Positions 1-5,868 of a stretch of 5,868 bases of DNA are shown piece by piece. A program made the translations under genes and the position numbers. The stretch's first letter is position 1. Each line of letters opens with the position of its first letter. This DNA comes from an uncultured Peptococcaceae bacterium (GTDB lineage: Bacteria; Bacillota; Limnochordia; Darwinibacteriales; Darwinibacteriaceae). The stretch covers positions 1 through 5,868 of the forward strand of contig CALKAR010000219.1 of NCBI GenBank assembly GCA_937988745.1. The letters run 5' to 3'. The notes beneath the pieces were generated by a model. It saw nothing but the letters and a program-made list of their open reading frames with translations. It had not been told where the DNA came from and did no database searches.

Positions 1-1675
1 GGCTGCCTTTTTAGAGCGGTGGCGTCAAGTCTGGGCACCGCTGCATATTACGCCACTCAGCCCGCAGGAAATGGAGGAATGGCTGGGCACCGCTAAATCT
101 CTGATTGAGGATCATGCAGGGCTTGAGAAAGACAAAGTGGCTGCAGACAAGCTGTACGAACAGATCGAAAGCTATCGTACGGAGCTCGGTGAAGCTCTTG
201 AGGAGTTGGGCGAGCCCGTCCACGGAAGTCTCTCTGATCTGTTAGAGAGGGCTAACGAGATTACTGCCAAAACAGCAGAGCGGCGAGGCGAATATCGGCG
301 ACTTACTAAGGCAGTTTCAGAGCAAGAAGATGCCTTGGAAAAAGCCCAAACAAACCTCAAGTCTGCTGAAGAACAAGAGAAAGAGTGGAAGGAACGCTGG
401 ACCGAAGCGATGCACAAAATTGGCCTTGCGGCCAGCACCACTGCCAAGACAGCTCAGGGTTACCTAGAAGAACTGACAAAACTCTTTGACCTGATTAAGC
501 AGCTCGATGAGGCGCAGAAAGTTCGGGATCAGCAGAGGAAACAGATCAAGGATTACGAGTCACGAGTGAAGGAAGTGGCCGCTCAGACCACTCTGGCTGT
601 AGACTTAGACAACATCCCTCAAGCGGTGACTGCCCTGTGGAAAAACCTGCAGGAGGCTAGCAAGAACCTCACCCGCAGGGAAGAAATCCTGGAGCAGATT
701 GAAAGCCAACAAGATATTATTGCCGAGCTCAAGCGGGAAGAGTCGCGAACAGCAGATGAAATTAAGGGTTTGATGGAAGCTGCCAAGTGCACTTCCCAAG
801 AAGAGCTGGAAGATTTGTTGAAGCGGCACAGTGAGGCCGAAGAGCTCCGCACGAAAATTGAGAACACCAAGGAGCAGCTGGTCCTCACTGGAGATGGCCT
901 TTCCCTTTCAGAGCTGGAAGCAGAGGCTGAAAATGTGGATGCAGACAGCATCTCTGGCGAATTAGCAACCTTAGAGCAGGAGCTCGCCGAGCTGAGTAAA
1001 GAGCGGGACGAGCTCAACCAGGCTTTCGGTGTAACTCAGAAGGAATATAAGGAAAAGGTGGAAGGTGCCAGCGCTGAGGCGGTGGAAGCTGCAGAAAAGG
1101 CTCAGCATACCTTAGCGCGTTTGGCAACTGAGACAGAAAGATACATTAAACTGAAGATGGCTTCCGCAATCCTGCGCAAGGCAGTGGAACGCTACCGTGA
1201 AGAACATCAAGATCCTGTATTGAAGCGTGCTGGTGAGATTTTCAGCGCTCTTACAGAAGGAAGTTTCACTCATCTCACAGCCGACTACGATGACAAGGAT
1301 AACCTGGTGATCAGAGGTGTGCGCGATGGTGAGCCGGTGGGTGTTGAAGGTATGAGCGATGGCACCCAGGATCAGCTTTACCTGGCTCTCCGTTTAGCGA
1401 GCATCGAACGGTACTTAGAAGAAAAAGAACCAATTCCGTTTATTGTGGACGATGTTCTGATCAACTTCGATGACCACAGATCAGCCGCCGCCCTCCGGAC
1501 CCTGGCTGAGCTCGCTGAAAAGACCCAGGTAATCATGTTCACCCATCATTGGAGCGTTGTGCAGATGGCTCAGAGAGAACTTTCAGAGAAAGGCTTTGCT
1601 CTCTATCTTTTAGGCGACGAAAAGGTGACCGAACCAGCTTCTCTCGAAGCACTTGCTAGCCTTGGAATATCTTAG
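1..1675 (+). CDS. YhaN-like SMC/Rad50-type AAA ATPase, C-terminal part (5' end outside window)
   Basis: The frame is open from base 2, so the ATG at 71 is internal: the 23 codons before it read on smoothly (W-R-Q-V-W-A-P-L, then SPQEM). About 557 residues are visible; family members are often 900 or more, and the Walker A domain lies upstream. Counting from the ATG at 71, residues about 20-370 are charged, Glu/Lys/Gln-rich heptad-like coiled coil. The C-terminal ATPase lobe follows: an ABC-signature-like MSDGT (428-432) leading into QLYLALRLASIERY, Walker B PFIVDD (456-461), D-loop NFDD (465-468) and a switch-histidine region IMFTHH (488-493). The second Walker B acid is Asp instead of the common Glu, which I believe is usual in YhaN-like proteins. 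In Bacillus, YhaN is encoded next to the SbcD-like phosphoesterase YhaO, so a nuclease partner just upstream is likely. A role in DNA end processing or repair is inferred from the family. There is only one cysteine and no CxxC zinc hook, so it is not a classical SbcC/Rad50. No terminator follows. Confidence 0.9.
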   Translation, partial: AAFLERWRQVWAPLHITPLSPQEMEEWLGTAKSLIEDHAGLEKDKVAADKLYEQIESYRTELGEALEELGEPVHGSLSDLLERANEITAKTAERRGEYRRLTKAVSEQEDALEKAQTNLKSAEEQEKEWKERWTEAMHKIGLAASTTAKTAQGYLEELTKLFDLIKQLDEAQKVRDQQRKQIKDYESRVKEVAAQTTLAVDLDNIPQAVTALWKNLQEASKNLTRREEILEQIESQQDIIAELKREESRTADEIKGLMEAAKCTSQEELEDLLKRHSEAEELRTKIENTKEQLVLTGDGLSLSELEAEAENVDADSISGELATLEQELAELSKERDELNQAFGVTQKEYKEKVEGASAEAVEAAEKAQHTLARLATETERYIKLKMASAILRKAVERYREEHQDPVLKRAGEIFSALTEGSFTHLTADYDDKDNLVIRGVRDGEPVGVEGMSDGTQDQLYLALRLASIERYLEEKEPIPFIVDDVLINFDDHRSAAALRTLAELAEKTQVIMFTHHWSVVQMAQRELSEKGFALYLLGDEKVTEPASLEALASLGIS

Positions 1676-1680
1676 GACGT

Positions 1681-1690
1681 GGGAGAGGAG
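1681..1690 (+). promoter_or_regulatory. Shine-Dalgarno site deciding the start of the S41 peptidase
   Basis: The purine run GGGAGAGGAG lies 9 bases before the GTG at 1700, which is a good spacing. If translation began at the in-frame GTG at 1679, this run would lie inside the coding sequence and that start would have no upstream ribosome site. The run is therefore the reason for preferring 1700. Confidence 0.7.
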
Positions 1691-1699
1691 CGTGAAAAT

Positions 1700-3043
1700 G
1701 TGGCAGTCAAAAAAAGGGTGAGGAGATTTATTATCTTCCTTTGTCTCATCGTCCTTGTAATAGGCGCAGTAATTGTATCCTGGAAACTCTGGTTCGACCC
1801 ATATCGGGGTACGGTGACTGCATTTAGTCCAACTAAGGGGCTCGACACTGTGCTTACATCTGACCAAGCGGTGGACGATTTAGATTACATCGCAGGGCAC
1901 CTCAAGGAGCGTCATCCAGCTTGTGTAGAAGGCCTCCCCGATAATGTCCAGGCTGCTTATGAGCGGGAACGGGAGTTTCTTACCGCGCAAAGAGAAGTAT
2001 CGGTGGTGACCCTCTGGCAGAGTGCCGCCCGGTTTCTGGCAAGTCTAGGCGATGCTCACACAAATGTTGTAGCGTTCTACGAGGAGGCCGAGTATCTGCC
2101 CCTCTCGTTTAGATGGGAAAATGATATTCTCGTTATTTCAGGCGGAAAGTATGACGGGTATACCGTGCTGCAGATCAGCGATATTCCCGTGCATGAGCTA
2201 TACGAACGCTTCCGTGAGCAGTTTTCCTATGAGCTGGAATCATGGGCACAGCATGCTTTTGCTTCACGCCTAAATCGCAGTCAATATCTCTCTTTTGTGG
2301 GAATCGATCTCCAGGGCGATATTCCGCTTGTGCTGCAGAGTCCAAAGGAGGGTGAACCTATAACCGTCAGCTTCGCCCTTCAGAGTGAGGCCGTGTCTGA
2401 ACAGCGCCAGACGGAACCATTCTTTGAATATGAACTCGATTTAGAAAAGGGTGTGGGAATCTTTACCCTGCGCCAGTGCGATTACAACGAAGAATATCGA
2501 GCGGGTCTGCGGGAGTTCTTCACCGAGGTGCATGAGAATAACATCCACAGTGTGATAGTGGATCTGCGGGGTAATCCTGGCGGCAACTCACGAGTTTCGA
2601 ATGAGTTTATCCGCTACCTGCCGGTAGAAAACTATGGGGCAGTCAGCGCAACCGTGCGCTATGGCCCATATGTGCTGCAAAACGAACCCCAACTGCAGAA
2701 AAACGATCGGCTTGAGCCTACCTTCCATGGTGATGTCTATGTGCTGACCAGTACCAATACCTTCAGCTCTGCCATGTATTTTGCGATGCTGCTCTCGGAC
2801 AATGGGTTGGCGACGCTGATTGGAGAAATCCCAGGCAATATGCCTTCGAGCTTTGGGGATATCCTCTATTTTCAAACACCCAATGCACGGTTACGCCTGA
2901 GTGTATCGTATAAATATTTCCTGCGCGCGGATGCCTCCAAGGAGGACCTACCCCTAATTCCGGATATCCAGGTTCCTGCAGAGGAGGCCCTTAATGAAGC
3001 GCTGCGTCTGGCGGTGTCAGGAAACCCTCGGCTTAGTCTTTGA
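1700..3043 (+). CDS. Membrane-anchored S41-family (tail-specific/tricorn-like) serine peptidase
   Basis: The product is 447 residues from GTG 1700 (454 if GTG 1679 is used). The N-terminus is short and basic (KKRVRR), followed by one hydrophobic helix at residues about 10-28, giving a signal-anchor with the catalytic part outside the membrane. There is no lipobox. S41 landmarks are GDAHTNV (117-123, a conserved His-Thr), VIVDLRGNPGG (285-295, the oxyanion-type loop), and TNTFSSA (352-358), with the nucleophile Ser356 or Ser357. IGEIPGN and IPDIQVP follow in the usual order. I see no clear PDZ domain; the region before the core resembles PDZ-less clostridial S41 proteins. The Lys of CtpA/Tsp (GKG after GEPTF) is absent, so a tricorn-like His-Ser arrangement is possible. 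It lies 24 bases after the ATPase gene with no terminator between, so the two are probably co-transcribed. The natural substrate cannot be read from the sequence. Confidence 0.88.
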   Translation: MAVKKRVRRFIIFLCLIVLVIGAVIVSWKLWFDPYRGTVTAFSPTKGLDTVLTSDQAVDDLDYIAGHLKERHPACVEGLPDNVQAAYEREREFLTAQREVSVVTLWQSAARFLASLGDAHTNVVAFYEEAEYLPLSFRWENDILVISGGKYDGYTVLQISDIPVHELYERFREQFSYELESWAQHAFASRLNRSQYLSFVGIDLQGDIPLVLQSPKEGEPITVSFALQSEAVSEQRQTEPFFEYELDLEKGVGIFTLRQCDYNEEYRAGLREFFTEVHENNIHSVIVDLRGNPGGNSRVSNEFIRYLPVENYGAVSATVRYGPYVLQNEPQLQKNDRLEPTFHGDVYVLTSTNTFSSAMYFAMLLSDNGLATLIGEIPGNMPSSFGDILYFQTPNARLRLSVSYKYFLRADASKEDLPLIPDIQVPAEEALNEALRLAVSGNPRLSL

Positions 3044-3065
3044 GACTAGCTGGGGGTTTTCTTTT
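3022..3065 (+). terminator. Strong intrinsic terminator overlapping the end of the S41 gene
   Basis: Bases 3022-3039 pair with 3043-3059: 17 base pairs, including two G-T wobbles and a single bulged T at 3033, closing a three-base loop at 3040-3042. The right arm runs straight into TTTTCTTTT (3057-3065). The stop codon TGA (3041-3043) lies in the loop and the first pair, so the last seven sense codons form the left arm. It ends the ATPase-peptidase transcript and separates it from the sugar operon. Confidence 0.9.
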
Positions 3066-3101
3066 GGGCAGGAAATGATTAATGCCTCAAGAAACATCAA
3101 A

Positions 3102-3116
3102 GTAACGGCATGTTAC
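3102..3116. repeat. Short inverted repeat, possible operator half-sites
   Basis: GTAAC-GGCAT-GTTAC is a perfect 5-base inverted repeat with a 5-base spacer, ending 10 bases before the Shine-Dalgarno core of the kinase gene. Its place between the terminator and the first gene of a sugar operon suits a repressor or activator site. Repeats this short can arise by chance, and no matching regulator is visible in the window. Confidence 0.3.
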
Positions 3117-3123
3117 GCCAGAA

Positions 3124-3131
3124 AAAGGAGG
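3124..3131 (+). promoter_or_regulatory. Shine-Dalgarno site supporting the GTG start of the kinase
   Basis: AAAGGAGG lies 7 bases before GTG 3139. Starting at the next in-frame ATG, inside LVMGK, would remove the DFGASSGR phosphate-binding segment, so both the ribosome site and the domain fix GTG 3139 as the start. Confidence 0.85.
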
Positions 3132-3138
3132 GCAGCTA

Positions 3139-4566
3139 GTGGAGATTGCAAACTTAGCCTTCGACTTCGGCGCCTCGAGTGGGCGCTTGGTGATGGGTAA
3201 ATTTGATGGAGAGAGAATCACCTTAGAAGAAATACATAGATTCCCCAACGAACCAGTGTGGTTTAACGGCCGGCTCTATTGGGATTTCTTCCGGCTCTTT
3301 CATGAAATGAAAGTGGGTCTAAGCAAGGCAGCCAAGCTGGGGGTGGAGATTGCCAGCATCGGGATCGACACCTGGGGTGTAGATTTCGCCTACCTAGATA
3401 AAGACGGCCACCTCTTAAGTAACACCATCCACTACCGGGATGACCGTGGGAAGGGCATGTTAGAAGAGATGGAGCGGGACAAAGGTGTAAACTTTGCCGA
3501 GATCTACAAGGTCACCGGCAACCAGTTTATGACCATAAACAGTCTGTTTCAGCTCTATTACGATGTAAAATACCGTCCTCATATTGTGGACCACGCATCA
3601 AGCTTGCTCTTTATGCCTGATCTTTTCAGCTATGGGCTTACAGGGGAAAGATACAACGAGTACACCATTGCCTCTACTTCCCAGATGCTTGATGCAGAGA
3701 AACGGGAATGGGCAGTGGACCTTCTGAAAAAGCTCGATCTGCCTACAAACCTTCTCCAGTCCATCATTCAGCCAGGTGAGGTTTGGGGCGAGCTCACAAA
3801 AGAAATTCAAGAAGAAGTTGGGCTTCCTAAAGTGCCGGTAATTGCGGTGGGGAGCCACGATACTGCTTCTGCAGTGGCAGGTACACCGCTCAAGAGCCCA
3901 AACTGTGCCTATTTAAGCTGCGGTTCTTGGTCGCTTTTAGGAATGGAGCTCACAAAACCCCTCATCAATGACGAATCATATGAGTGCAACTTCACCAATG
4001 AGGGAGGCGTTGAAGGCACTATTCGGTATCTGAAGAATATCACTGGGCTTTGGATCATCCAGCAGCTCAAACGGAAGTGGTCTCAATCCGATGCCAAGGT
4101 TGATTATGTTTACATAAGCAGCGCAGCCAAGCAGGCAGAGCACGTCGATTACATAATTGATCCTAATCACGAATCCTTCGTCGCTCCCTTTGACATGGAA
4201 CAAGCGGTGATCGAGTTTTGTGAGAAGAACTTCGGCAAGAGGCCTCAAACTATTGGGGAAACAGCTCGGGCAGCCTATAACGGCATCGTACAAGAGTACA
4301 AGCAGGCAGTAGAAGCCTTGGAAAAGACTCTGAAGAAGCCGGTCGAATGTATCAATATGGTGGGCGGAGGAACCCAGGATCAGTTTTTGTGCCAGCTCAC
4401 TGCTGATGTGACTGGTAAAGAAGTGATAGCGGGTCCGATTGAGGCTTCGGTGACGGGGAATATCCTAATGCAGTTGAAAGCTTTGAATCGGATCAAGGAC
4501 ATTGAAGAGGGCCGGCAGGTTGTGCAGCAGTCTTTTGCAGTGAAACACTACAGCCCGAGAATGTAG
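3139..4566 (+). CDS. rhaB: FGGY-family carbohydrate kinase, rhamnulokinase (RhaB) type; probable L-fuculose kinase by context
   Basis: This cytoplasmic sugar kinase of 475 residues is close to E. coli RhaB (489). Landmarks in order: the ATPase phosphate loop DFGASSGR (9-16), IGIDTWGVDF (74-83), MPDLFSY and LTG (159-169), GSHDTASAV (238-246) with catalytic base Asp241, YLSCGSWSLLG (258-268), TNEGG (286-290), NITGLW (300-305), the adenine-side VGGGTQD (408-414) and AGPIEASVTGN (431-441). This order and wording match RhaB closely and differ from E. coli FucK. By family it phosphorylates L-rhamnulose at O1. The neighbouring isomerase is FucI rather than RhaA, so L-fuculose (or D-ribulose from D-arabinose) is the more likely substrate here, perhaps with rhamnulose as well. 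It is the first gene of the operon; its stop codon overlaps the aldolase ribosome site. The symbol reflects homology, not proven substrate. Confidence 0.92.
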   Translation: MEIANLAFDFGASSGRLVMGKFDGERITLEEIHRFPNEPVWFNGRLYWDFFRLFHEMKVGLSKAAKLGVEIASIGIDTWGVDFAYLDKDGHLLSNTIHYRDDRGKGMLEEMERDKGVNFAEIYKVTGNQFMTINSLFQLYYDVKYRPHIVDHASSLLFMPDLFSYGLTGERYNEYTIASTSQMLDAEKREWAVDLLKKLDLPTNLLQSIIQPGEVWGELTKEIQEEVGLPKVPVIAVGSHDTASAVAGTPLKSPNCAYLSCGSWSLLGMELTKPLINDESYECNFTNEGGVEGTIRYLKNITGLWIIQQLKRKWSQSDAKVDYVYISSAAKQAEHVDYIIDPNHESFVAPFDMEQAVIEFCEKNFGKRPQTIGETARAAYNGIVQEYKQAVEALEKTLKKPVECINMVGGGTQDQFLCQLTADVTGKEVIAGPIEASVTGNILMQLKALNRIKDIEEGRQVVQQSFAVKHYSPRM

Positions 4567-4571
4567 GAGGG
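4564..4571 (+). promoter_or_regulatory. Shine-Dalgarno site for the TTG-started aldolase
   Basis: TAGGAGGG combines the kinase stop codon (TAG, 4564-4566) with the ribosome site, 6 bases before TTG 4578. This overlap points to tight translational coupling of kinase and aldolase. The first in-frame ATG lies at codon 11 and has no comparable site, so TTG is preferred. Confidence 0.8.
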
Positions 4572-4577
4572 AATATC

Positions 4578-5252
4578 TTGAGTCAGGAACTTGAACTTAG
4601 GCAGCTGATGTGTGATATCGGCAGGCGCGTCTGGGACAGGGGTATGGTAGCTGCCAATGACGGAAACTTTTCCGTGAAAATCAGTGAGAACGAGATACTG
4701 TGTACCCCAACCGGGGTAAGTAAGGGGTTTATGACCCCAGATATGCTCTGTAAGGTGGACCTGGAAGGTAATGTTCTAGAGTCTGATGGAATCCACAGAC
4801 CTTCATCGGAAGTGAAAATGCACCTGCGGGTCTATAAGAGGAGACCTGATGTGAATGCTGTGGTGCATGCGCATCCCATGTATGCCACCAGCTTTGCCAT
4901 TCGAGGCGTGCCTCTCACTAAGCAGATCATGCCCGAATCGACGCTATCCCTTGGGGAAGTACCGATTGCCAAGTACGGGCTGCCGTCTACGCCTGAGATC
5001 CCAGATTCTATTGAACCGTTCTTAGATACCCATGATGCGGTTCTTCTGCAGAATCACGGGGCTCTGGCTTGGGGTAAGGATTTAATCACAGCCTATTACA
5101 AGATGGAAGCCCTTGAGTTTTATGCCCAGCTACTGTTCTTAACTGAGCTTATGGGCGGTCCAAAGGAGCTGCCTGAGCATGAAGTGGAAAGGCTTTTGGA
5201 ACTACGAAAAGCAATGAATATGCCTGGCAGACACCCATTCATTAACAAGTAA
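4578..5252 (+). CDS. fucA: Class II (zinc) aldolase, probable L-fuculose-1-phosphate aldolase
   Basis: The 224-residue product belongs to the class II aldolase/adducin family (E. coli FucA has 215). It would split L-fuculose 1-phosphate into dihydroxyacetone phosphate and L-lactaldehyde in the cytoplasm. Visible active-site parts are the phosphate-binding NDGNFS (27-32), TPTGVSKG (43-50), PSSE (75-78) with the catalytic Glu78, zinc ligands His97 and His99 in HAHP, and the third ligand His160 in QNHGAL. All match E. coli FucA Glu73, His92, His94 and His155 in spacing. The C-terminal tail (MPGRHPFINK) does not resemble E. coli FucA, where aromatic tail residues help catalysis, so stereo-preference is less certain. 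It sits between a RhaB-type kinase and FucI, which supports a role in 6-deoxyhexose breakdown. Alternatives are L-rhamnulose-1-phosphate or D-ribulose-1-phosphate aldolase activity. The start is TTG 4578, chosen from the ribosome site. Confidence 0.88.
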   Translation: MSQELELRQLMCDIGRRVWDRGMVAANDGNFSVKISENEILCTPTGVSKGFMTPDMLCKVDLEGNVLESDGIHRPSSEVKMHLRVYKRRPDVNAVVHAHPMYATSFAIRGVPLTKQIMPESTLSLGEVPIAKYGLPSTPEIPDSIEPFLDTHDAVLLQNHGALAWGKDLITAYYKMEALEFYAQLLFLTELMGGPKELPEHEVERLLELRKAMNMPGRHPFINK

Positions 5253-5256
5253 TATC

Positions 5257-5263
5257 AAGGAGG
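5257..5263 (+). promoter_or_regulatory. Shine-Dalgarno site of fucI
   Basis: AAGGAGG lies 7 bases before ATG 5271, in the 18-base gap after the aldolase stop. It supports the ATG as the true start even though the protein then carries about ten more N-terminal residues than E. coli FucI. Confidence 0.85.
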
Positions 5264-5270
5264 AATCTCA

Positions 5271-5868
5271 ATGTCTGGTTTCAAGTTGAATGAGCCTCAA
5301 AACAGGCTGCACGGCCGAGTACCCAAGGTGGGGATCAGGCCGATTATTGATGGGCGCAGACGCGGTGTACGAGAAGCTTTAGAAGATCAAACCATGAATA
5401 TGGCAAAGCGGGTGGCCAAGCTGATTTCCGACAACGTACGCCATGCTAACGGCCTTTCTGTAGAATGCGTTGTCCCTGATTTTACAATCGGCCGGGTAGC
5501 AGAAGCAGCCCGCTGTGCCGAACTCTTTGAGCAAGAAGGCGTCGGCGTTACCATCACCGTGACACCATGCTGGGCTTACGGTTCCGAAACCTTCGATATG
5601 GATCCCCTCATGCCAAAGGCAATCTGGGGCTTCAACGGTACTGAAAGGCCAGGAGCAGTCTATCTTGCTGCAGCTGAGGCTGGTTATTCCCAAAAAGGAA
5701 TGCCTGTCTTTACAATCTACGGCCGCGACGTGCAGGACGCAGATGATGAGACCATTCCCGAAGATGTAGCAGAGAAAATCCTCCAGTTCACCCGGGCAGG
5801 CCTGGCAGTCGCTACCATGCGGGGCAAGAGCTACCTTTCTATCGGCGGAGTATCGATGGGTATTGCTG
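5271..5868 (+). CDS. fucI: L-fucose isomerase, N-terminal third (3' end outside window)
   Basis: The frame is open from ATG 5271 to the window edge, giving 199 residues of an enzyme that is about 590 long in E. coli. The match to E. coli FucI is plain throughout: PKVGIRPIIDGRR (18-30), EDQTMNMAK (38-46), TITVTPCWAYGSET (94-107), AIWGFNGTERPGAVYLAAA (117-135), VQDADD (154-159), GLAVATMRGKSYLS (177-190) and GGVSMGIA (192-199). The enzyme is a manganese-dependent hexameric aldose-ketose isomerase turning L-fucose into L-fuculose, and it also accepts D-arabinose. The metal-binding residues (Glu337, Asp361 and His528 in E. coli) lie beyond the window, so catalytic completeness cannot be judged. 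It lies 18 bases after the aldolase with its own ribosome site, in the same operon. The extra N-terminus (MSGFKLNEPQNRLHGR) is a modest extension. Confidence 0.95.
   Translation, partial: MSGFKLNEPQNRLHGRVPKVGIRPIIDGRRRGVREALEDQTMNMAKRVAKLISDNVRHANGLSVECVVPDFTIGRVAEAARCAELFEQEGVGVTITVTPCWAYGSETFDMDPLMPKAIWGFNGTERPGAVYLAAAEAGYSQKGMPVFTIYGRDVQDADDETIPEDVAEKILQFTRAGLAVATMRGKSYLSIGGVSMGIA

Larger units (their letters stand above)
3066..3138 (+). promoter_or_regulatory. Leader of the fucose/rhamnose-type operon, presumed promoter and operator region
   Basis: This 73-base gap follows the terminator and must carry the start of the downstream operon unless there is read-through. I find no convincing -35/-10 pair. 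It holds several short complementary segments: GGCA (3067-3070) with TGCC (3083-3086), ATGCC (3082-3086) with GGCAT (3107-3111), and the inverted repeat listed separately. No clear catabolite-responsive element (cre) was seen. The promoter assignment is by position only. Confidence 0.4.

Noticed and set aside
71..73. ATG 71 as the true start of the ATPase gene
   Set aside because: The frame stays open to base 2 and the 23 upstream codons read as natural family sequence (Trp-rich, ending SPQEM). The gene is cut by the window edge.
31..94. 12-base direct repeat CTGGGCACCGCT at 31-42 and 83-94
   Set aside because: The two copies fall in different codon phases of one gene and have no further flanking similarity, so this is most likely coincidence.
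760..850. Zinc hook (CxxC) in the coiled coil, as in SbcC/Rad50
   Set aside because: Only a single Cys (AAKCTSQ) is visible and there is no CxxC, so the protein is better placed with YhaN-like ATPases.
3064..3092. Possible sigma-A promoter with TTGGGC as -35
   Set aside because: The hexamer 17 bases downstream (TCAAGA) does not resemble a -10 box, so I do not call it.
2994..3200. 68-codon open frame across the terminator and kinase start
   Set aside because: It begins inside the peptidase gene, crosses the terminator hairpin, overlaps the kinase start and encodes a basic, featureless peptide. It is a shadow frame.
5379..5693. Antisense open frame of 104 codons within fucI
   Set aside because: The + strand here matches L-fucose isomerase residue by residue, and the antisense product shows no domain. 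The other minus-strand frames (for example 619-1017, 3976-4293) are likewise shadows of well-supported genes.
1..5868. CRISPR arrays, tRNA or rRNA genes, insertion sequences, attachment sites
   Set aside because: No spaced direct repeats, RNA-gene signatures, transposase frames or terminal inverted repeats were seen. The window is almost wholly filled by five ordinary-looking coding regions.

Overview
The window looks like a chromosomal stretch of a Gram-positive, probably anaerobic Bacillota bacterium (Clostridia- or Limnochordia-like). This placement is inference. It rests on a YhaN-type SMC-like ATPase, strong AGGAGG-type Shine-Dalgarno sites used with GTG and TTG starts, tight gene spacing, and base composition that looks close to balanced by eye. 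All five genes lie on the + strand, in two transcription blocks separated by a strong intrinsic terminator.

Block 1 (1-3065). The window opens inside the C-terminal part of a large coiled-coil ATPase of the YhaN/SbcC/Rad50-like group. It is followed 24 bases later (or 3, depending on the start chosen) by a membrane-anchored S41-family peptidase. The peptidase gene ends in a near-perfect hairpin that contains its own stop codon and is followed by a T-tract.

Gap (3066-3138). This short leader holds small inverted repeats that could be an operator, and the Shine-Dalgarno site of the next gene. I see no convincing sigma-A promoter, although one is expected here.

Block 2 (3139-end). This is a 6-deoxy-sugar catabolic operon: an FGGY kinase of the rhamnulokinase (RhaB) type, a class II (zinc) ketose-1-phosphate aldolase of the FucA/RhaD type, and the first 199 residues of L-fucose isomerase (FucI). 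Read in pathway order, FucI converts L-fucose to L-fuculose, the kinase makes L-fuculose 1-phosphate, and the aldolase splits it into dihydroxyacetone phosphate and L-lactaldehyde. The kinase resembles RhaB rather than E. coli FucK, so its substrate is assigned by context. D-arabinose/D-ribulose is a plausible second substrate line, because FucI is known to act on D-arabinose.

Nothing here amounts to a clearly new biological system. The points most worth a second look are the RhaB-type kinase inside a FucI operon, the S41 peptidase that lacks the usual catalytic lysine context, the co-transcribed ATPase and peptidase pair, and the repeat-rich leader before the sugar operon.
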